This document shows positions 1-9,335 of a stretch of DNA of 64,000 bases, one piece after another (positions within the stretch are counted from its first letter, which is position 1; every line of letters begins with the position of its first letter). Location: positions 248,001-312,000 of the forward strand of contig CAVQJU010000007.1 in NCBI GenBank assembly GCA_963712905.1, given 5' to 3'. The translations under genes and the position numbers were made by a program. The DNA comes from CAVQJU01 sp963712905 (GTDB lineage: Bacteria; Acidobacteriota; Vicinamibacteria; Vicinamibacterales; CAVVIG01). The notes below the pieces were generated by a model. The model made no database searches. It was given only the letters and a program-made list of their open reading frames with translations, and had not been told where the DNA came from.

Positions 1-432
1 CATCTCTGGCACTGGCTGGACAAGGGGACGGTTCCGCCGCATGCCGATCGCTACTACGTGGACTTCAACGCGGATGGTGATGGCTCGCTGCTGGCGCTCG
101 ACGAGGCCGGGAACGTAAAGGGTGGGATCCGGAATCCGTACGTGGACGTGCCCGCCGCGAAATTCGGCGTGCCCAACTCGGGCGCCGAGCCGCCCATCAA
201 GAACCCGCACCCGTTCATCGCGGCGAGGGGAGAGGCCGCTCAGAACCAGTTGTGCGGCCTGGCAAACTACCAGATCAATTTCGGCGAAGCCCAATTGAAG
301 AAGCTCTACAAAGACAAGAAGACCTACCAGGCCAGGGTGCAGCAGCGGTACGACGAGCTGGTGAAAGATGGCTGGGCGCTGCCGGTGTATCGATCGGTGG
401 TGCTGGCCGACGCCGCAAAGGTGACATTCTAG
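1..432 (+). CDS. Alpha/beta-hydrolase-domain protein, C-terminal fragment (cut by window start)
   Basis: The reading frame is open from base 1 and ends at a TAG at 430-432, so only the last 143 codons are present. The fragment begins HLWHWLDKGTVPP and continues through a GGIRNPYVDVP stretch. This resembles the C-terminal third of the complete protein at 10885-12342 (HLARWIKDGTAPP, GGIRLAEHAV), so I place it in the same secreted alpha/beta-hydrolase family (Abhydrolase_10/PF20091 type). The catalytic serine region lies outside the window. Substrate is unknown; the context of tannase-like genes suggests ester hydrolysis (inference). A hairpin-forming repeat follows the stop codon. Confidence 0.7.
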   Translation, partial: HLWHWLDKGTVPPHADRYYVDFNADGDGSLLALDEAGNVKGGIRNPYVDVPAAKFGVPNSGAEPPIKNPHPFIAARGEAAQNQLCGLANYQINFGEAQLKKLYKDKKTYQARVQQRYDELVKDGWALPVYRSVVLADAAKVTF

Positions 433-448
433 GAGGCGATGGCGCCAG

Positions 449-553
449 GACGATCAACGCAGAGATCGCAGAGAACGCCGAGCGAAAACGAATGCTCGGC
501 CGCCGCTCCGCGGCGCCGCGTCGAGCCTCTGCGATCTCCGCGATCTCTGCGTT
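449..553. repeat. CGCAGAG-type intergenic inverted repeat
   Basis: The left arm (449-480) contains AACGCAGAGATCGC and the right arm (526-553) contains GCGATCTCTGCGTT, its exact reverse complement, with imperfect complementarity extending beyond. It lies in the only gene-free stretch between 433 and 641. The left arm has a near copy in reverse orientation at 25160-25195. It could fold into a long hairpin after the hydrolase gene; no T-run follows, so terminator function is uncertain. Confidence 0.75.
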
Positions 554-610
554 CAACGTCGTCGTCTAACGCCGTGAACAAAGTGCGATATCAGATTCCG
601 GGCGCGATGT

Positions 611-616
611 TATACT
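611..616 (+). promoter_or_regulatory. Candidate -10 hexamer (TATACT) upstream of the secreted-protein gene
   Basis: TATACT preceded by GT lies 25 bases before the ATG at 642. No convincing -35 is seen at the expected distance. A purine-rich GGAGAGGGG run follows at about 625-633, close to the start codon. Confidence 0.4.
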
Positions 617-641
617 CGCCGGTCGGAGAGGGGCGGGGAGC

Positions 642-1508
642 ATGAAACGTTACAGTGTCTGTCTGCTGTTCCTGCTCGCGGCCGCGCCGGCCTCGGCGCA
701 AGTCGATTTTTCCGGCGAGTGGGCGCCCCGCTTCCACGAAGACCAGCCCGAGCGGGTGCCGGGGCCGGAGCTTGGCGACTATCTCGGCCTGCCGATCAAC
801 GACGCCGCGCGCCTGCGCGCCGACAGCTGGGACGCGTCGATGATGACGCTGCCCGAGTGGCAGTGCCGGCCGCACTCGGCCGACTACATCTGGCGCGGGC
901 CGTCGCCGCTCACGATCCGGAAGGAAGAAAACGCGCTGACGCGCGAGATCACCGCGTTCCACGCCGAGTGGCTGCGCTCGATCGACAACGCGATCTATCT
1001 GGACGGCCGGCCGCCGCCGCCCGACGACGCGCTGCACAGCTGGGGCGGCTTCGCGACGGCGAAGTGGGAAGGTGACATGCTGACGGTCACCGTCACGCAC
1101 CTCAAGGAAGGCTACATCCGCCGCAACGGGATGCCGCGCAGCGACCAGGCGACGGTGACCGAACACTGGCTGCGCCATGGCGACTTCCTGACGATCGTGA
1201 CGATCGTGAACGACCCGGTGTATCTCACGGAGCCGTTCATCCGCACGACCGATTACGAGCTCGACCTGCATCAGCACGTGCCGCCGTACCCGTGCGAGAT
1301 GGTGCAGGAAGTCGAGCGGCCCAGGGGAGTCGTTCCGCACCATCTGTTCGGAACGAACAAAGACCTCAAGGAGTTCGCCGATCGATACGGATTGCCGTTC
1401 GAGGCGACGCGCGGCGGCGCCGAGACCAGCTATCCGGACTACCGCAAGAAGCTGAAGCAGTCGATGGGACCGACGCCGACCGCGAAGTTCCCGGGCGCAG
1501 TGAACTGA
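642..1508 (+). CDS. Secreted protein of unknown function, paralog 1 of the LGDYLGLPI family
   Basis: 288 residues with a clear Sec signal peptide (hydrophobic residues about 5-19, cleavage near ASA-Q). The mature part starts with a SGEWAPRF segment and PGPELGDYLGLPI, followed by a beta-rich region with WEGDMLTVTVTH, YLTEPFIRTTDYE and a C-terminal tail rich in charged residues. The same signature recurs in the frameshifted genes at 2521-3278 and 8467-9335, and more remotely at 38315-39451 (WEGTTLVVETTNF). Function is not known. These proteins are interleaved with tannase-like and alpha/beta-hydrolase genes, so a role in binding or processing an exported substrate is plausible (inference). The stop TGA overlaps the ATG of the next gene by one base, indicating co-translation. 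Confidence 0.85.
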   Translation: MKRYSVCLLFLLAAAPASAQVDFSGEWAPRFHEDQPERVPGPELGDYLGLPINDAARLRADSWDASMMTLPEWQCRPHSADYIWRGPSPLTIRKEENALTREITAFHAEWLRSIDNAIYLDGRPPPPDDALHSWGGFATAKWEGDMLTVTVTHLKEGYIRRNGMPRSDQATVTEHWLRHGDFLTIVTIVNDPVYLTEPFIRTTDYELDLHQHVPPYPCEMVQEVERPRGVVPHHLFGTNKDLKEFADRYGLPFEATRGGAETSYPDYRKKLKQSMGPTPTAKFPGAVN

Positions 1509-2472
1509 TGGCCCGGTGGCTGATCGCCGGCGTGCTGTGTCTGTGCGGTGTCGTCCTGCAGGCCGGCCAGCCGCCGGCGCAGACGGCGCCCTTCGGATTC
1601 TGAAGGTTCGCGGGAACGTGTCGGTGATTCAGGGCGCCGGCGCCAACATCACCGTCCTCACGTTTCCCGAAGGCATCACCCTGGTTGATTCCGGCGCGGC
1701 GCAGATGACCGACAAGGTGCTGGCCGCCGTACGGACGCTGTCGCCGCAGCCCATTCGCTACATCATCAATACGAGCGTGACCGCCGACCACGTAGGCGGG
1801 AACGAGAAGCTGGCGGGTACGGGTTCGCAGATCACCGGCGGCAACGTGTCCGGGCAGGTCGGGACCGACGGCGCCGAGATCATCGCGCACGAGCACGTGC
1901 TCGAGCGGATGATCGCGCGTACCGTGAAGCCGCCGGTGCCCATCCGCGCGACACCGCAGACGACGTACCACACCGACCAGCTGAAGCTGAGCACCTTCTA
2001 TCACGGCGACGGCATCGAGGTGTTCCACATGCCCGCGGCGCACACCGACGGCGACAGCATCGTGTATTTCCGTCACAACGACGTGATCGCGGCCGGCGAC
2101 GTGTTCGACACGACCGGCTACCCGATGATCGATCTCGAGCGCGGCGGCAGCATCAACGGCGAGGTCGAGGCGTTGAACCAGATCCTCGACATCGCGTTCC
2201 CCGATTTCCGGCTCGAGGGCGGGACGCTCGTCGATCCCCGGACATGGCCGCATCTGCGACTCCGCGGACGTCGCCTACTACCGCGACATGGTGACCATCG
2301 TGCGCGACCGCGTGCAGGACATGGTGAAGAAGGGCCTGACGCTCGACCAGGTGAAGGCCGCGCGGCCGACGCGGGACTACGACCCCCGCTACGGGTCGAC
2401 GTCAGGGGCGTGGACCACCGACATGTTCGTCGAGGCCGTGTACAAGAGCCTCAGCGCCAAGAACGCCTTGAG
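1508..2472 (+). pseudogene. Frameshifted MBL-fold metallo-hydrolase with signal peptide
   Basis: The ATG overlaps the previous stop (TGATG). A signal peptide is read in one frame to about 1596, the main body in a second frame (about 1597-2250), and the C-terminus in a third, so at least two single-base indels break it. The reconstructed protein has MBL-fold landmarks: TADHVGGNEKL, HTDGDSIVYF, GDVFDTTGYP and, across the second shift, PGHGRICD. The canonical HxHxDH zinc motif is degenerate: the segment reads TSVTADH, lacking the first two histidines. This substitution is not explained by the indels. The C-terminus reads DMVKKGLTLDQVKAARPTRDYDPRYG, typical of secreted MBL proteins. The end is approximate because the reading frame runs into a palindromic repeat. 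Confidence 0.7.
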
Positions 2473-2480
2473 TCATCGCG

Positions 2481-2542
2481 CGCCCTCATTCGAGGGCGGG
2501 GCTTTCAGCCCCGCCGTCGCGGCCCTGAAAGGGCCGCGCTAC
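2481..2542. repeat. Palindromic CTTTCAG/CTGAAAG element, double hairpin
   Basis: Three adjacent hairpins: CGCCCTC-ATTC-GAGGGCG (2481-2498), GGCGGGGCTTTCAGCCCCGCC core (2495-2515) and GCGGCCCTGAAAGGGCCGC (2519-2537), ending GCTAC. This is the same family as the elements at 35893, 61787 and 5621. The downstream gene's apparent signal peptide (RAALLVVLLSV) is read straight out of the right edge. Confidence 0.8.
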
Positions 2543-3278
2543 TCGTCGTACTGCTGTCGGTCTCGATGGCCGCACAGCGAGGGCCCCAGTCGGCGAAAGA
2601 CGGGGCTCCCGTCGATCTCACCGGCTACTGGGTCTCCATCGTCACCGAAGACTGGCGCTACCGGATGGTGACGCCGGCAAGAGGGCGATCATCCAAGCGT
2701 CCCGCTCAACGCAGCGGGCAACGCCCTCGCCAACAGCTGGGATCCGGCGAAGGACGAAGCCGGCGGGGAGCAGTGCAAAGCGTACGGGCCGCCGGCGTGA
2801 TGCGCGCACCGGGACGGCTCCACGTCACCTGGCAGGACGACACCACGCTCAAGATCGAGACGGAGGCCGGAACCCAGACGCGGCTGCTGCGGTTCGGCCA
2901 GGCGGGCCCGCCGCCTCCTGACGCGCTGTCGGTACAGGGCGACTCCGCGGCGCAGTGGGAATTCGCGGGCGGCGCCCGAGGCGGCCGCGGCCGCGCCCAG
3001 GGCCCCTCGACAGGATCGGGCCAGGGCAACCTGAAGGTGGTCACGACCCGCATGCGGCCCGGATATCTCCAGAAGAACGGTGTACCCTACAGTGGCAACG
3101 CGGTGCTGACGGAGTACTTCGCCGGACGTTCGAGCCGAACGGCGACTCGTGGTTGATTCTCACGTCGATCGTCGACGATCCGCAGTATTTGACCGGGCCG
3201 TTCGTCCGAAGCACGCACTACAAGCGGTTGCCGGACACGAATACGGCCTGGGAGCCGGAAGCGTGTTCGGCGCGATGA
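2521..3278 (+). pseudogene. Frameshifted secreted protein, paralog 2 of the WxGxxL / YLTGPF family
   Basis: Pieces of one protein lie in several frames. RAALLVVLLSVSMAAQ looks like a signal peptide, then come DLTGYWVSIVTEDWRYRMVTP, ANSWDPAKDEAGGEQCKAYG, APGRLHVTWQDDTTLKIETEAG and LKVVTTRMRPGYLQKNGVPYSG. The C-terminal part, FEPNGDSWLILTSIVDDPQYLTGPF, ends at a TGA at 3276-3278. Frame changes fall near 2690, 2797 and 3125. The YLTGPF/YLTEPF block and the PGYLQKNGVP block match the paralogs at 642 and 8467. No clear start codon is visible; the 5' end overlaps a palindromic repeat. A serine/glycine-rich GRGRAQGPSTGSGQG stretch may be repeat-derived. Function unknown. Confidence 0.6.
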
Positions 3279-3294
3279 GACCGGGAGCAACACG

Positions 3295-4817
3295 ATGAAA
3301 CGAATTGCCGTTGCCGCGCTGTTGACCGCAGGCACGCTCTATGTCCGCGGATGTGAGTGCCGCGACCTGCGAGAGCCTCACTTCGCTCACGCTGCCGGAC
3401 GCGACGGTCACGATGGCGCAGCCGGTGGCGGCCGGCGCCTTCGCAGCCCCCGGCGCCCGCGGCGGCCGCGGGAACGCGATGACGGACCTGCCGGCGTTCT
3501 GCCGCGTCGCGGCGACGCTGAAGCCGTCGAGCGATTCCGACATCAAGATCGAGGTCTGGCTGCCCGTCGGCGAACTGGAACGGCAAGTTCCAGGCGGTCG
3601 GCAACGGCGCGTGGAACGGCGCGATCGGCTACGCGGCGATGGCCGACGCGCTGCGGCGCGGCTACGCGACCAGCTCGACCGACACCGGCCACGTCGGCGG
3701 CAGCGCGAGCTTCGCGCTCGGCCATCCCGAGAAGGCTGATCGACTTCGCGCTACCGCTCCGAGCACGAGATGACGGTCAAGGCCAAGGCGATCATCACCG
3801 CGTTCTACGGCAGCGCGCCGAAGTACTCGTACTGGAACGGCTGCTCGGCCGGCGGGCGGCAGGCGCTCAAGGAAGCGCAGATGTTCCCCGGCCGACTTCG
3901 ACGGCATCATCGCCGGCGCGCCCGGCCTCGACTGGTCGGGCCGCTCGGCGCAGGCGGTGCGGATCGCGCAGGCGCTCCAGAACGAAGACGCGCGCCTGAC
4001 GCCGGCGAAGCAGCAGGTTCTGCACGACGCCGTGCTCGCAGGCCTGCGACGCGCTCGACGGCGTCAAGGACGGGCTGATCGAAAATCCGCGTCGCGTGCA
4101 AGTTCGATCCGAAGGTGCTCGCAGTGCAAGGCCGGGGACGGCCCAGCCTGCCTGACGTCCGCGCAGGTCGCAGACGGCGCGCCTGATGTACTCGCCGACC
4201 GTGAGTCGGGAAACGCGAGATCACCGGCCTCGCGCACGGCAGCGAGCTGGGGTGGACCGACCAGGGCTGGTCGGCCTCGGCCCGCGCCACGGGACTCGAT
4301 CACTATCCGGTTCCTCGTGTTCAAGGATCCGACGTGGGACGATCGATCGAAGTTCAACCACGCGACCGACATCCCGCGCAGTCGAGGAGGGCGAGAGCGC
4401 GACACCATCAACGCGCGCGATCCGAACCTCAAGCCGTTCTTCGATCGCGGCGGCAAGCTGATTCAGTATCACGGCTGGGCCGATCCGCAGATCTCGCCCG
4501 CTGCAACAGCGTCGCGTACTACAAGCGCGTCGTCGACGCGCTGGGCGGGCAGCCGAAGGTCGACGGCGTCGTATCGGTTGTTCATGGCGCCCGGCATGGC
4601 GCACTGCGGCGGCGGCGAAGGGCCGAACGACTTCGACAAGGTCGCGCGCGCTCGAGCAGTGGGTCGAGACAGGGCAAGGCGCCCGGCTCGATCGTCGCGT
4701 CGCACTCGACCGACGGCAAGGTCGATCGCACGCGACCGCTGTGCCCGTACCCGCAGGTCGCGCCAGTACAAGGGGAGCGGCAGCATGGACGAGGCCGCGA
4801 ACTTCGCCTGCCGATGA
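3295..4817 (+). pseudogene. Heavily frameshifted tannase / feruloyl-esterase family protein, copy 1
   Basis: Starts MKRIAVAALLTAG (signal peptide) and ends GSGSMDEAANFACR. In between, the tannase-family (PF07519) landmarks appear in alternating frames: CESLTSLTLPDATVT, FCRVAATLKPSSDSDIKIEVWLP, RGYATSSTDTGHVGG, YWNGCSAGGRQALKEAQ (nucleophile-serine motif G-C-S-x-G-G-R-Q), IQYHGWADPQIS and FMAPGMAHCGGGEG (catalytic-histidine region). I count at least ten single-base shifts, mostly insertions, for example near 3338, 3735, 3751, 3891, 4095 and 4118. The codons between shifts are fully family-like, which argues for sequence error or very recent decay. The family hydrolyses gallate or hydroxycinnamate esters; the substrate here is not determinable. 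A second copy lies at 9332-10867. Confidence 0.8.
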
Positions 4818-4824
4818 AAGCCCG

Positions 4825-5529
4825 ATGAAAGCAACAACCTCCACGCTCGCGAACGCTGCGTACGGCATCGTCCGGCGCCGCCTGTTGAGGGGGCAGCTGT
4901 CGCTGGGACAGGCTGTGTCCCGCCGCAAGCTCGCCGCCGAACTCGGCATGAGCTTCCTCCCGGTGTCCGAGGCGCTGCTGCGCCTGGAATTCGAGGGGCT
5001 CCTCGAGAGCCGGCCGCGCGCCGGCACCCGGGTGCGCATTCCGTCGGCCGACGACGTGCACGGGCACTACCTGGTGCGGGAAACCCTCGAAGTTCAGGCC
5101 GCGAAGTTATTCGCCGAGGTGGCGTCGAAGGCCGAGCGCCAGGCGCTGCGGCGGCTGGCCGCACGGGTGGACCGGATGTCGCAGCTGGCCGACCGCCGGC
5201 TGTACCTCGGCGTGCACTACGAATTCCACCGGCGCATCGCCGAAGGCGCCCGGTGTCCGGTGCTGTCAGCCGCGATCGAACAGACGAACGCGCTGTCGTC
5301 GACGTGGTTCTGCGTCTTCCCGCGTCCGGCGGCGGCGCGTGCGCCGAGACGCCATCAGGATCTCGCGAAGGCCCTGGCGTCGGGTACACCGGCTCAGGCG
5401 GCTGGCGCCATGAGACAGCACGTGAGGTGGAGCCGCCGCGAAGCGCTCGAACGCCTGAAGCCGTACTTCGAGCTTCGCAAGTCGAGCGGCAGGACGTTCT
5501 CCCGGAGCGCGACGCGGGTTTTTCATTGA
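4825..5529 (+). CDS. GntR-family transcriptional regulator (FCD/FadR-type)
   Basis: 234 residues. The N-terminal winged helix spans about residues 5-70, with the recognition-helix region SRRKLAAELGMSFLPVSEALLRLEFEGL and the wing RAGTRV. It is followed by an all-helical FCD-type ligand-binding domain (about 80-215) including YEFHRRIAEGA, where this subfamily usually holds a metal-binding His. Such regulators typically respond to organic acids or sugar-acid intermediates (family knowledge). It is placed between the tannase-like gene and an oxidoreductase pair and is translationally coupled to the next gene: the TGA overlaps a TTG start (TTGA). It is a good candidate for the local regulator of this catabolic cluster (inference). 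Confidence 0.85.
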   Translation: MKATTSTLANAAYGIVRRRLLRGQLSLGQAVSRRKLAAELGMSFLPVSEALLRLEFEGLLESRPRAGTRVRIPSADDVHGHYLVRETLEVQAAKLFAEVASKAERQALRRLAARVDRMSQLADRRLYLGVHYEFHRRIAEGARCPVLSAAIEQTNALSSTWFCVFPRPAAARAPRRHQDLAKALASGTPAQAAGAMRQHVRWSRREALERLKPYFELRKSSGRTFSRSATRVFH

Positions 5530-6164
5530 AAGGGGACGACGACAGCATCTCGCGGCGCGAGCTGCTGAAGCGGGCCGGTGCGGCTGCGTTCGTCCCGGTC
5601 GGCGCGCTCGTATCAGTGGCGCGGCCCTTTCAGGGTCGCGACGCGGCAGTCGCGAGGGAGCCGCTCGAAACGCTCACGGCGGCAGAAGCCGACACGCTCG
5701 AAGCGGTCTGCGCCCGGCTGATTCCCACCGACGCGAACGGTCCCGGAGCGGCTGAAGCACGCGCCGCGCACTACATCGACCGCGCCCTCGGTGGCGCGTT
5801 GAAGTCCTCGCGGCAGGCCTACGCCTCGGGCCTGGCCGCGCTCGATACCTTCGCCACTTCCTCACGAGGCGCGCGATTCGCCGCGCTTGCGCCCGCCGAT
5901 CAGGACCGCGTGCTTCAGGACGTCGCCGCCGGCGCCGCCCCGGGGCTTCCAAACGGGACGTTCTTCAATCTGGTTCGCGCCCACACCATCGAAGGCACGT
6001 TCGGCGATCCGTATTACGGCGGCAACGCGGGCTACGTCGGATGGGATCTCATTGGTTATCCCGGCGTCCGCACGATCGTGAACGCGGACGAGCAGCGCCT
6101 GGGAGCGGCTGCGAAGCCCAACCACAAGTCCGCCTACGACTACGGCATGTTCAAGAAGGCCTGA
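5526..6164 (+). CDS. Gluconate 2-dehydrogenase subunit 3 family protein (Tat-exported small subunit)
   Basis: 212 residues from a TTG at 5526 that overlaps the GntR stop codon; no ATG is available in frame near the N-terminus. The N-terminus carries a twin-arginine-like motif SRRELLKRAG followed by a hydrophobic stretch, as usual for this family. The body has the family pattern LTAAEADTLEAVCARLIPTDANGPG, then helices and the C-terminal GGNAGYVGWDLIGYPG. In known systems this subunit partners a GMC-type flavoprotein for periplasmic sugar or alcohol oxidation, and such a flavoprotein follows immediately. The segment SVARPFQGRDAAV is encoded by a palindromic repeat (5621-5639), so the signal-peptide tail appears to be partly repeat-derived. 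Confidence 0.85.
   Translation: MKGDDDSISRRELLKRAGAAAFVPVGALVSVARPFQGRDAAVAREPLETLTAAEADTLEAVCARLIPTDANGPGAAEARAAHYIDRALGGALKSSRQAYASGLAALDTFATSSRGARFAALAPADQDRVLQDVAAGAAPGLPNGTFFNLVRAHTIEGTFGDPYYGGNAGYVGWDLIGYPGVRTIVNADEQRLGAAAKPNHKSAYDYGMFKKA
5621..5639. repeat. Palindromic CTTTCAG element inside a coding region
   Basis: GCGGCCCTTTCAGGGTCGC is a near-perfect palindrome of the intergenic family. Here it is read in frame within the signal-peptide region of the subunit-3 gene, encoding ARPFQGR. One arm differs by a single base from perfect symmetry. Confidence 0.7.
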
Positions 6165-6170
6165 CGCATC

Positions 6171-7875
6171 ATGCCGACGAGGCTGAAGGACACCGACGTC
6201 GCCATCATCGGCCTCGGCGCGGCCGGCGGTGTCGCCGCGTGGCCGCTCGCGCAGGCGGGACTTCGAGGTCGTCGGCCTCGAAGCCGGCACGTGGCTGACG
6301 AAGAACGACTTCGCGCCCGACGAGCTGCGCAACAACTACCGCGAGTGGCCGCAGGCGGTGCAGAAGGCGCAGCACGAGGTGCCGACGCAGCGCGTGAGCG
6401 CCAACGCGCCCACGCTGCGTGCCGCCACGCATCCGATGATGAACGCCGTCGGCGGCACGACGCTGCACTACTGGGCGCAGAGCTGGCGGCTGAACCCGTG
6501 GGACTTCAAGGTCGTCAGCGAAACGACGCGCCGCTACGGGGCGTCGCGCATCCCGAAAGGCTCCACGGTCGAGGACTGGCCCTTCGGCCTCGACGCGCTC
6601 GAGCCCTACTACGACAAGGTCGAGTACGAGATCGGCGTGTCGGGCCAGGCCGGCAACATTCGCGGCCGCATCGATCGGCGCGGCAACATCTTCGAAGGGC
6701 CGCGGGCGCGGGAGTATCCGATGCCGCCGCTGCGCGGCTCGGGGTTTACCGACATGATGGCGACGGCAGCCGCCGGCCTTGGCTGGCATCCGTTTCCGGG
6801 ACCGGCCGCCATCAACTCGCGGACGTATCAGGGCCGCTCTGCCTGCATGTATCACGGCTTCTGCAACAAGGGCGGCTGCCACGTAGATGCGAAGAACTCG
6901 CCCGCGGTGACGACGATTCCGAAGGCGCAGAAGACGGGGCACCTGCAGGTCGTCACGCGCGCGCACGTGACGACGATCGAGGTGGACCGCGAGGGCAGGG
7001 TGACCGGCGTGACCTACGTCACCGACGGCGTCGAGTACTTCCAGCCGGCGAAGGTGGTGCTGCTCGCCAGTTACACCTACGAGAACACGCGGACGCTGCT
7101 GCTGTCGAAGTCGGCCCCGTATCCGAACGGGCTGTCCAATAACCACGGCCAGGTCGGCCGGCACTACTTCAGCCACAACCAGCAGGCCGGTGTGACCGCG
7201 TTGTTCCCGCGGAACCTCAACACCTGGTACGGCCTGCCGGCGCAGGGCATGGGCATCGACGACTTCGCCGACGACAACTTCGATCACGCCGGGCTCGACT
7301 TCATCGGCGGCGGCAACTTGTGGGTCTACTCGGATCGCCGCCCGATCGTCGCCGCGTCGATGAACACCTTCGGCAAGGCGCCGACATGGGGTTCGGCCTG
7401 GAAGGCGTTCATCAAGGAAAATGCCGACCGGACGAACACGGCGTACCTTCAAAAGACGACGCTGCCGTACGAGGACAACTATCTCGACCTCGACCCGGTG
7501 GTGAAGGACCCGCTCGGGCTGCCGGTGTGCCGGATCACGGCCAACTACAAGGACAACGAAGCGAAGGTCGCGGCCTTTATTCAGGACAAGATGGAGGCGT
7601 GGTATCGAGCGGCCGGCGCCACCGAGGTGCTGCGGGGCCCGCTCGGCGTCATGGGACCGACGACGCATGCGTACGGGGGCACGCGAATGGGCGACAACGC
7701 GGCCACCAACGTCGTCGATCGGTGGGGCTTCTCGCACGAGGCGCCGAACCTGGGCGTTCTCGGCGCGTCGGTCATGGGAACGAGCGGCGCGCGAAATCCC
7801 ACGCTGACCGCCCAGGCGCTTGCCTGGCGGACGGCCGAGCACCTGGTGAACAATTGGAAGACGATCGCGAAGTGA
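6171..7875 (+). CDS. GMC-family oxidoreductase (large FAD subunit), one frameshift near 6260
   Basis: Begins MPTRLKDTDVAIIGLGAAGG (dinucleotide-binding GxGxxG). An extra base at about 6260 then breaks the frame; removing it gives AQAGFEVVGLEAGTW. The remaining frame, open to 7875, carries the rest of a GMC protein of about 567 residues: GGTTLHYWAQSWRLNPWDF, a Cys-containing insert (SACMYHGFCNKGGCHVDAKNS) as in gluconate and sorbitol dehydrogenase large subunits, and the C-terminal FAD/catalytic region HAYGGTRMG...NLGVLGASVMGTSGARNPT. It pairs with the subunit-3 gene seven bases upstream. The predicted role is oxidation of a sugar, sugar acid or alcohol with electrons passed to a cytochrome. 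No cytochrome gene is adjacent, but a diheme cytochrome lies at 33396. Confidence 0.85.
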
Positions 7876-7885
7876 GAGGTCTGCC

Positions 7886-8428
7886 ATGAACAACAAGCGA
7901 ATGCTCGGCGCACTGGTCGTCGTACTCCTGGTCGTTCTCGGGTGCCGCGGCGGCGCGAGCGCCCAGGGGCGTCGCGTCAGCCCGCACGAAACGACGATGG
8001 CGACGGTTGACGGCTCGGCGATGTTCATCGAGTACGGCCGGCCGTCCATGCGGGGCCGGACGATTTTCGGCAGCCTCGTGCGCTGGGACGAGATCTGGTG
8101 CCCGGGCGCCGACGAGGCCACGATGCTGTCGACCAGCCGTCCGCTCAAGATCGGAGCGCTGGCTGTTCCGGCCGGAGAGTACTCGCTCTGGATGATTCCG
8201 ACCGAAGGGACATGGACGCTGATCCTCAACAAGGACGCGCACACGTTCCACACGAACCACCGGGCGTCGCGCGACCTCGGGCGCGTCGAACTGAAGAAGC
8301 AGGCGCTGTCGTCGCCCGTCGAGCAGTTGACGTTCGCGATTGAGCCGAATGCGCCGCGTCCCGGCGGCCGCATCGTGATGACGTGGGCCAACACCGAGGT
8401 CGACGCGCCCTTTCTGGTGGGCGAGTAA
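7886..8428 (+). CDS. DUF2911-family lipoprotein or secreted protein
   Basis: 180 residues with an N-terminal hydrophobic segment ending VVLGC, a possible lipobox at Cys20. It contains the DUF2911 hallmarks IEYGRPSMRGRTIFG, WCPGADEATMLSTSRPLKIG, PAGEYSLWMIP and WTLILNKD. These proteins are common in Bacteroidota and Acidobacteriota and their role is unknown. A Shine-Dalgarno-like GAGAGGT sits 5-6 bases before the ATG, and the gene is only ten bases after the GMC oxidoreductase, so it is probably in the same operon. Confidence 0.88.
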   Translation: MNNKRMLGALVVVLLVVLGCRGGASAQGRRVSPHETTMATVDGSAMFIEYGRPSMRGRTIFGSLVRWDEIWCPGADEATMLSTSRPLKIGALAVPAGEYSLWMIPTEGTWTLILNKDAHTFHTNHRASRDLGRVELKKQALSSPVEQLTFAIEPNAPRPGGRIVMTWANTEVDAPFLVGE

Positions 8429-8466
8429 CCGGGTGTAACATGGTGTCCGCTAAGGGGAAACCGGAC

Positions 8467-9335
8467 ATGCTTCGATCGGTGAGATGGGTCGTCCTGACCG
8501 GCGTCGCGCTGGCGTTTTTGCCGTCGGCCGCGTTCGCGCAGATGGACCTGACGGGCGCCTGGGCACCGCGGTTGTCGGAGGATTTTCCCGAGCGGATTCC
8601 CGGCCCCGAGCTCGGCGACTACCTGGGCCTGCCGATCACCGACGGGGCCCGGCAGTGGGCGCTCAGCTGGGATCCGTCACGCCTGACGCTGCCCGAGCAT
8701 CAGTGCCAGGTGCACGTCGCTCGCCGTACATCTACCGCGGACCCATGCAGGTGCGGATCTGGGAGGAGCGCGATCCGGACACGCAGCAGCTCATCGCCAT
8801 CAAGAACTACATCAGCACGTTCGAGCAGACGCGCACCATCTGGATGGACGGCCGGCCGCATCCGCCGGAGTACGCCGCGCACACCTGGGAAGGGTTCTCG
8901 ACCGGGCGCTTCGAAGGCGACATGCTCACCGTCACCACCACGCACATCAAGCAGGGGTGGGTGCGCCGCAATGGCCTGCCCGAGAGCGATCGGGCGACGC
9001 TCAGCGAGCACTTCGTCCGCCACGGCAACAACCTCACGCACATCTCGATCGTGACGGATCCCGTGTATCTCACCGAGCCGCTGATCAAGACGCAGAATTT
9101 CACGTCAATCGATCGCACGCAGTTCGGCGCGGGCGCGTGGCTCTGGCCGTGCGAGTACGTGGACGAAATCGCCAACCGTCCCCAGGGCGTCGTTCCGAAC
9201 TACCTGGTGGGCAAGAATCCCGCCGTGAAGGAATTCCTCGACCGCTACAAGCTGCCGCTCGACGCGGCCATGGGCGGCGCGAAGACGATGTACCCCGAGT
9301 ACCAGTTGGAGCTGGAAAAGGCCAAGGCGAAGTGA
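8467..9335 (+). CDS. Secreted protein, paralog 3 of the LGDYLGLPI family, one frameshift near 8719
   Basis: Signal peptide MLRSVRWVVLTGVALAFLPSAAFA, then LTGAWAPRLSEDFPERIPGPELGDYLGLPI, closely matching the gene at 642. The frame breaks around 8719: upstream reads HQCQVHV and the next frame reads SPYIYRGPMQVRIWEERD. One missing base restores a protein of about 289 residues collinear with the 642 paralog, including FEGDMLTVTTTHIKQGWVRRNGLPESD and YLTEPLIKTQNF. The stop TGA overlaps the GTG of the tannase-like gene, so the two are co-translated, as paralog 2 is followed by tannase copy 1. Function unknown. Confidence 0.8.

Noticed and set aside
6205..8394. 729-codon minus-strand open frame
   Set aside because: It is the shadow of the GMC oxidoreductase and DUF2911 genes; composition (Arg/His/Val-rich) and lack of motifs are typical of antisense frames in GC-rich DNA.
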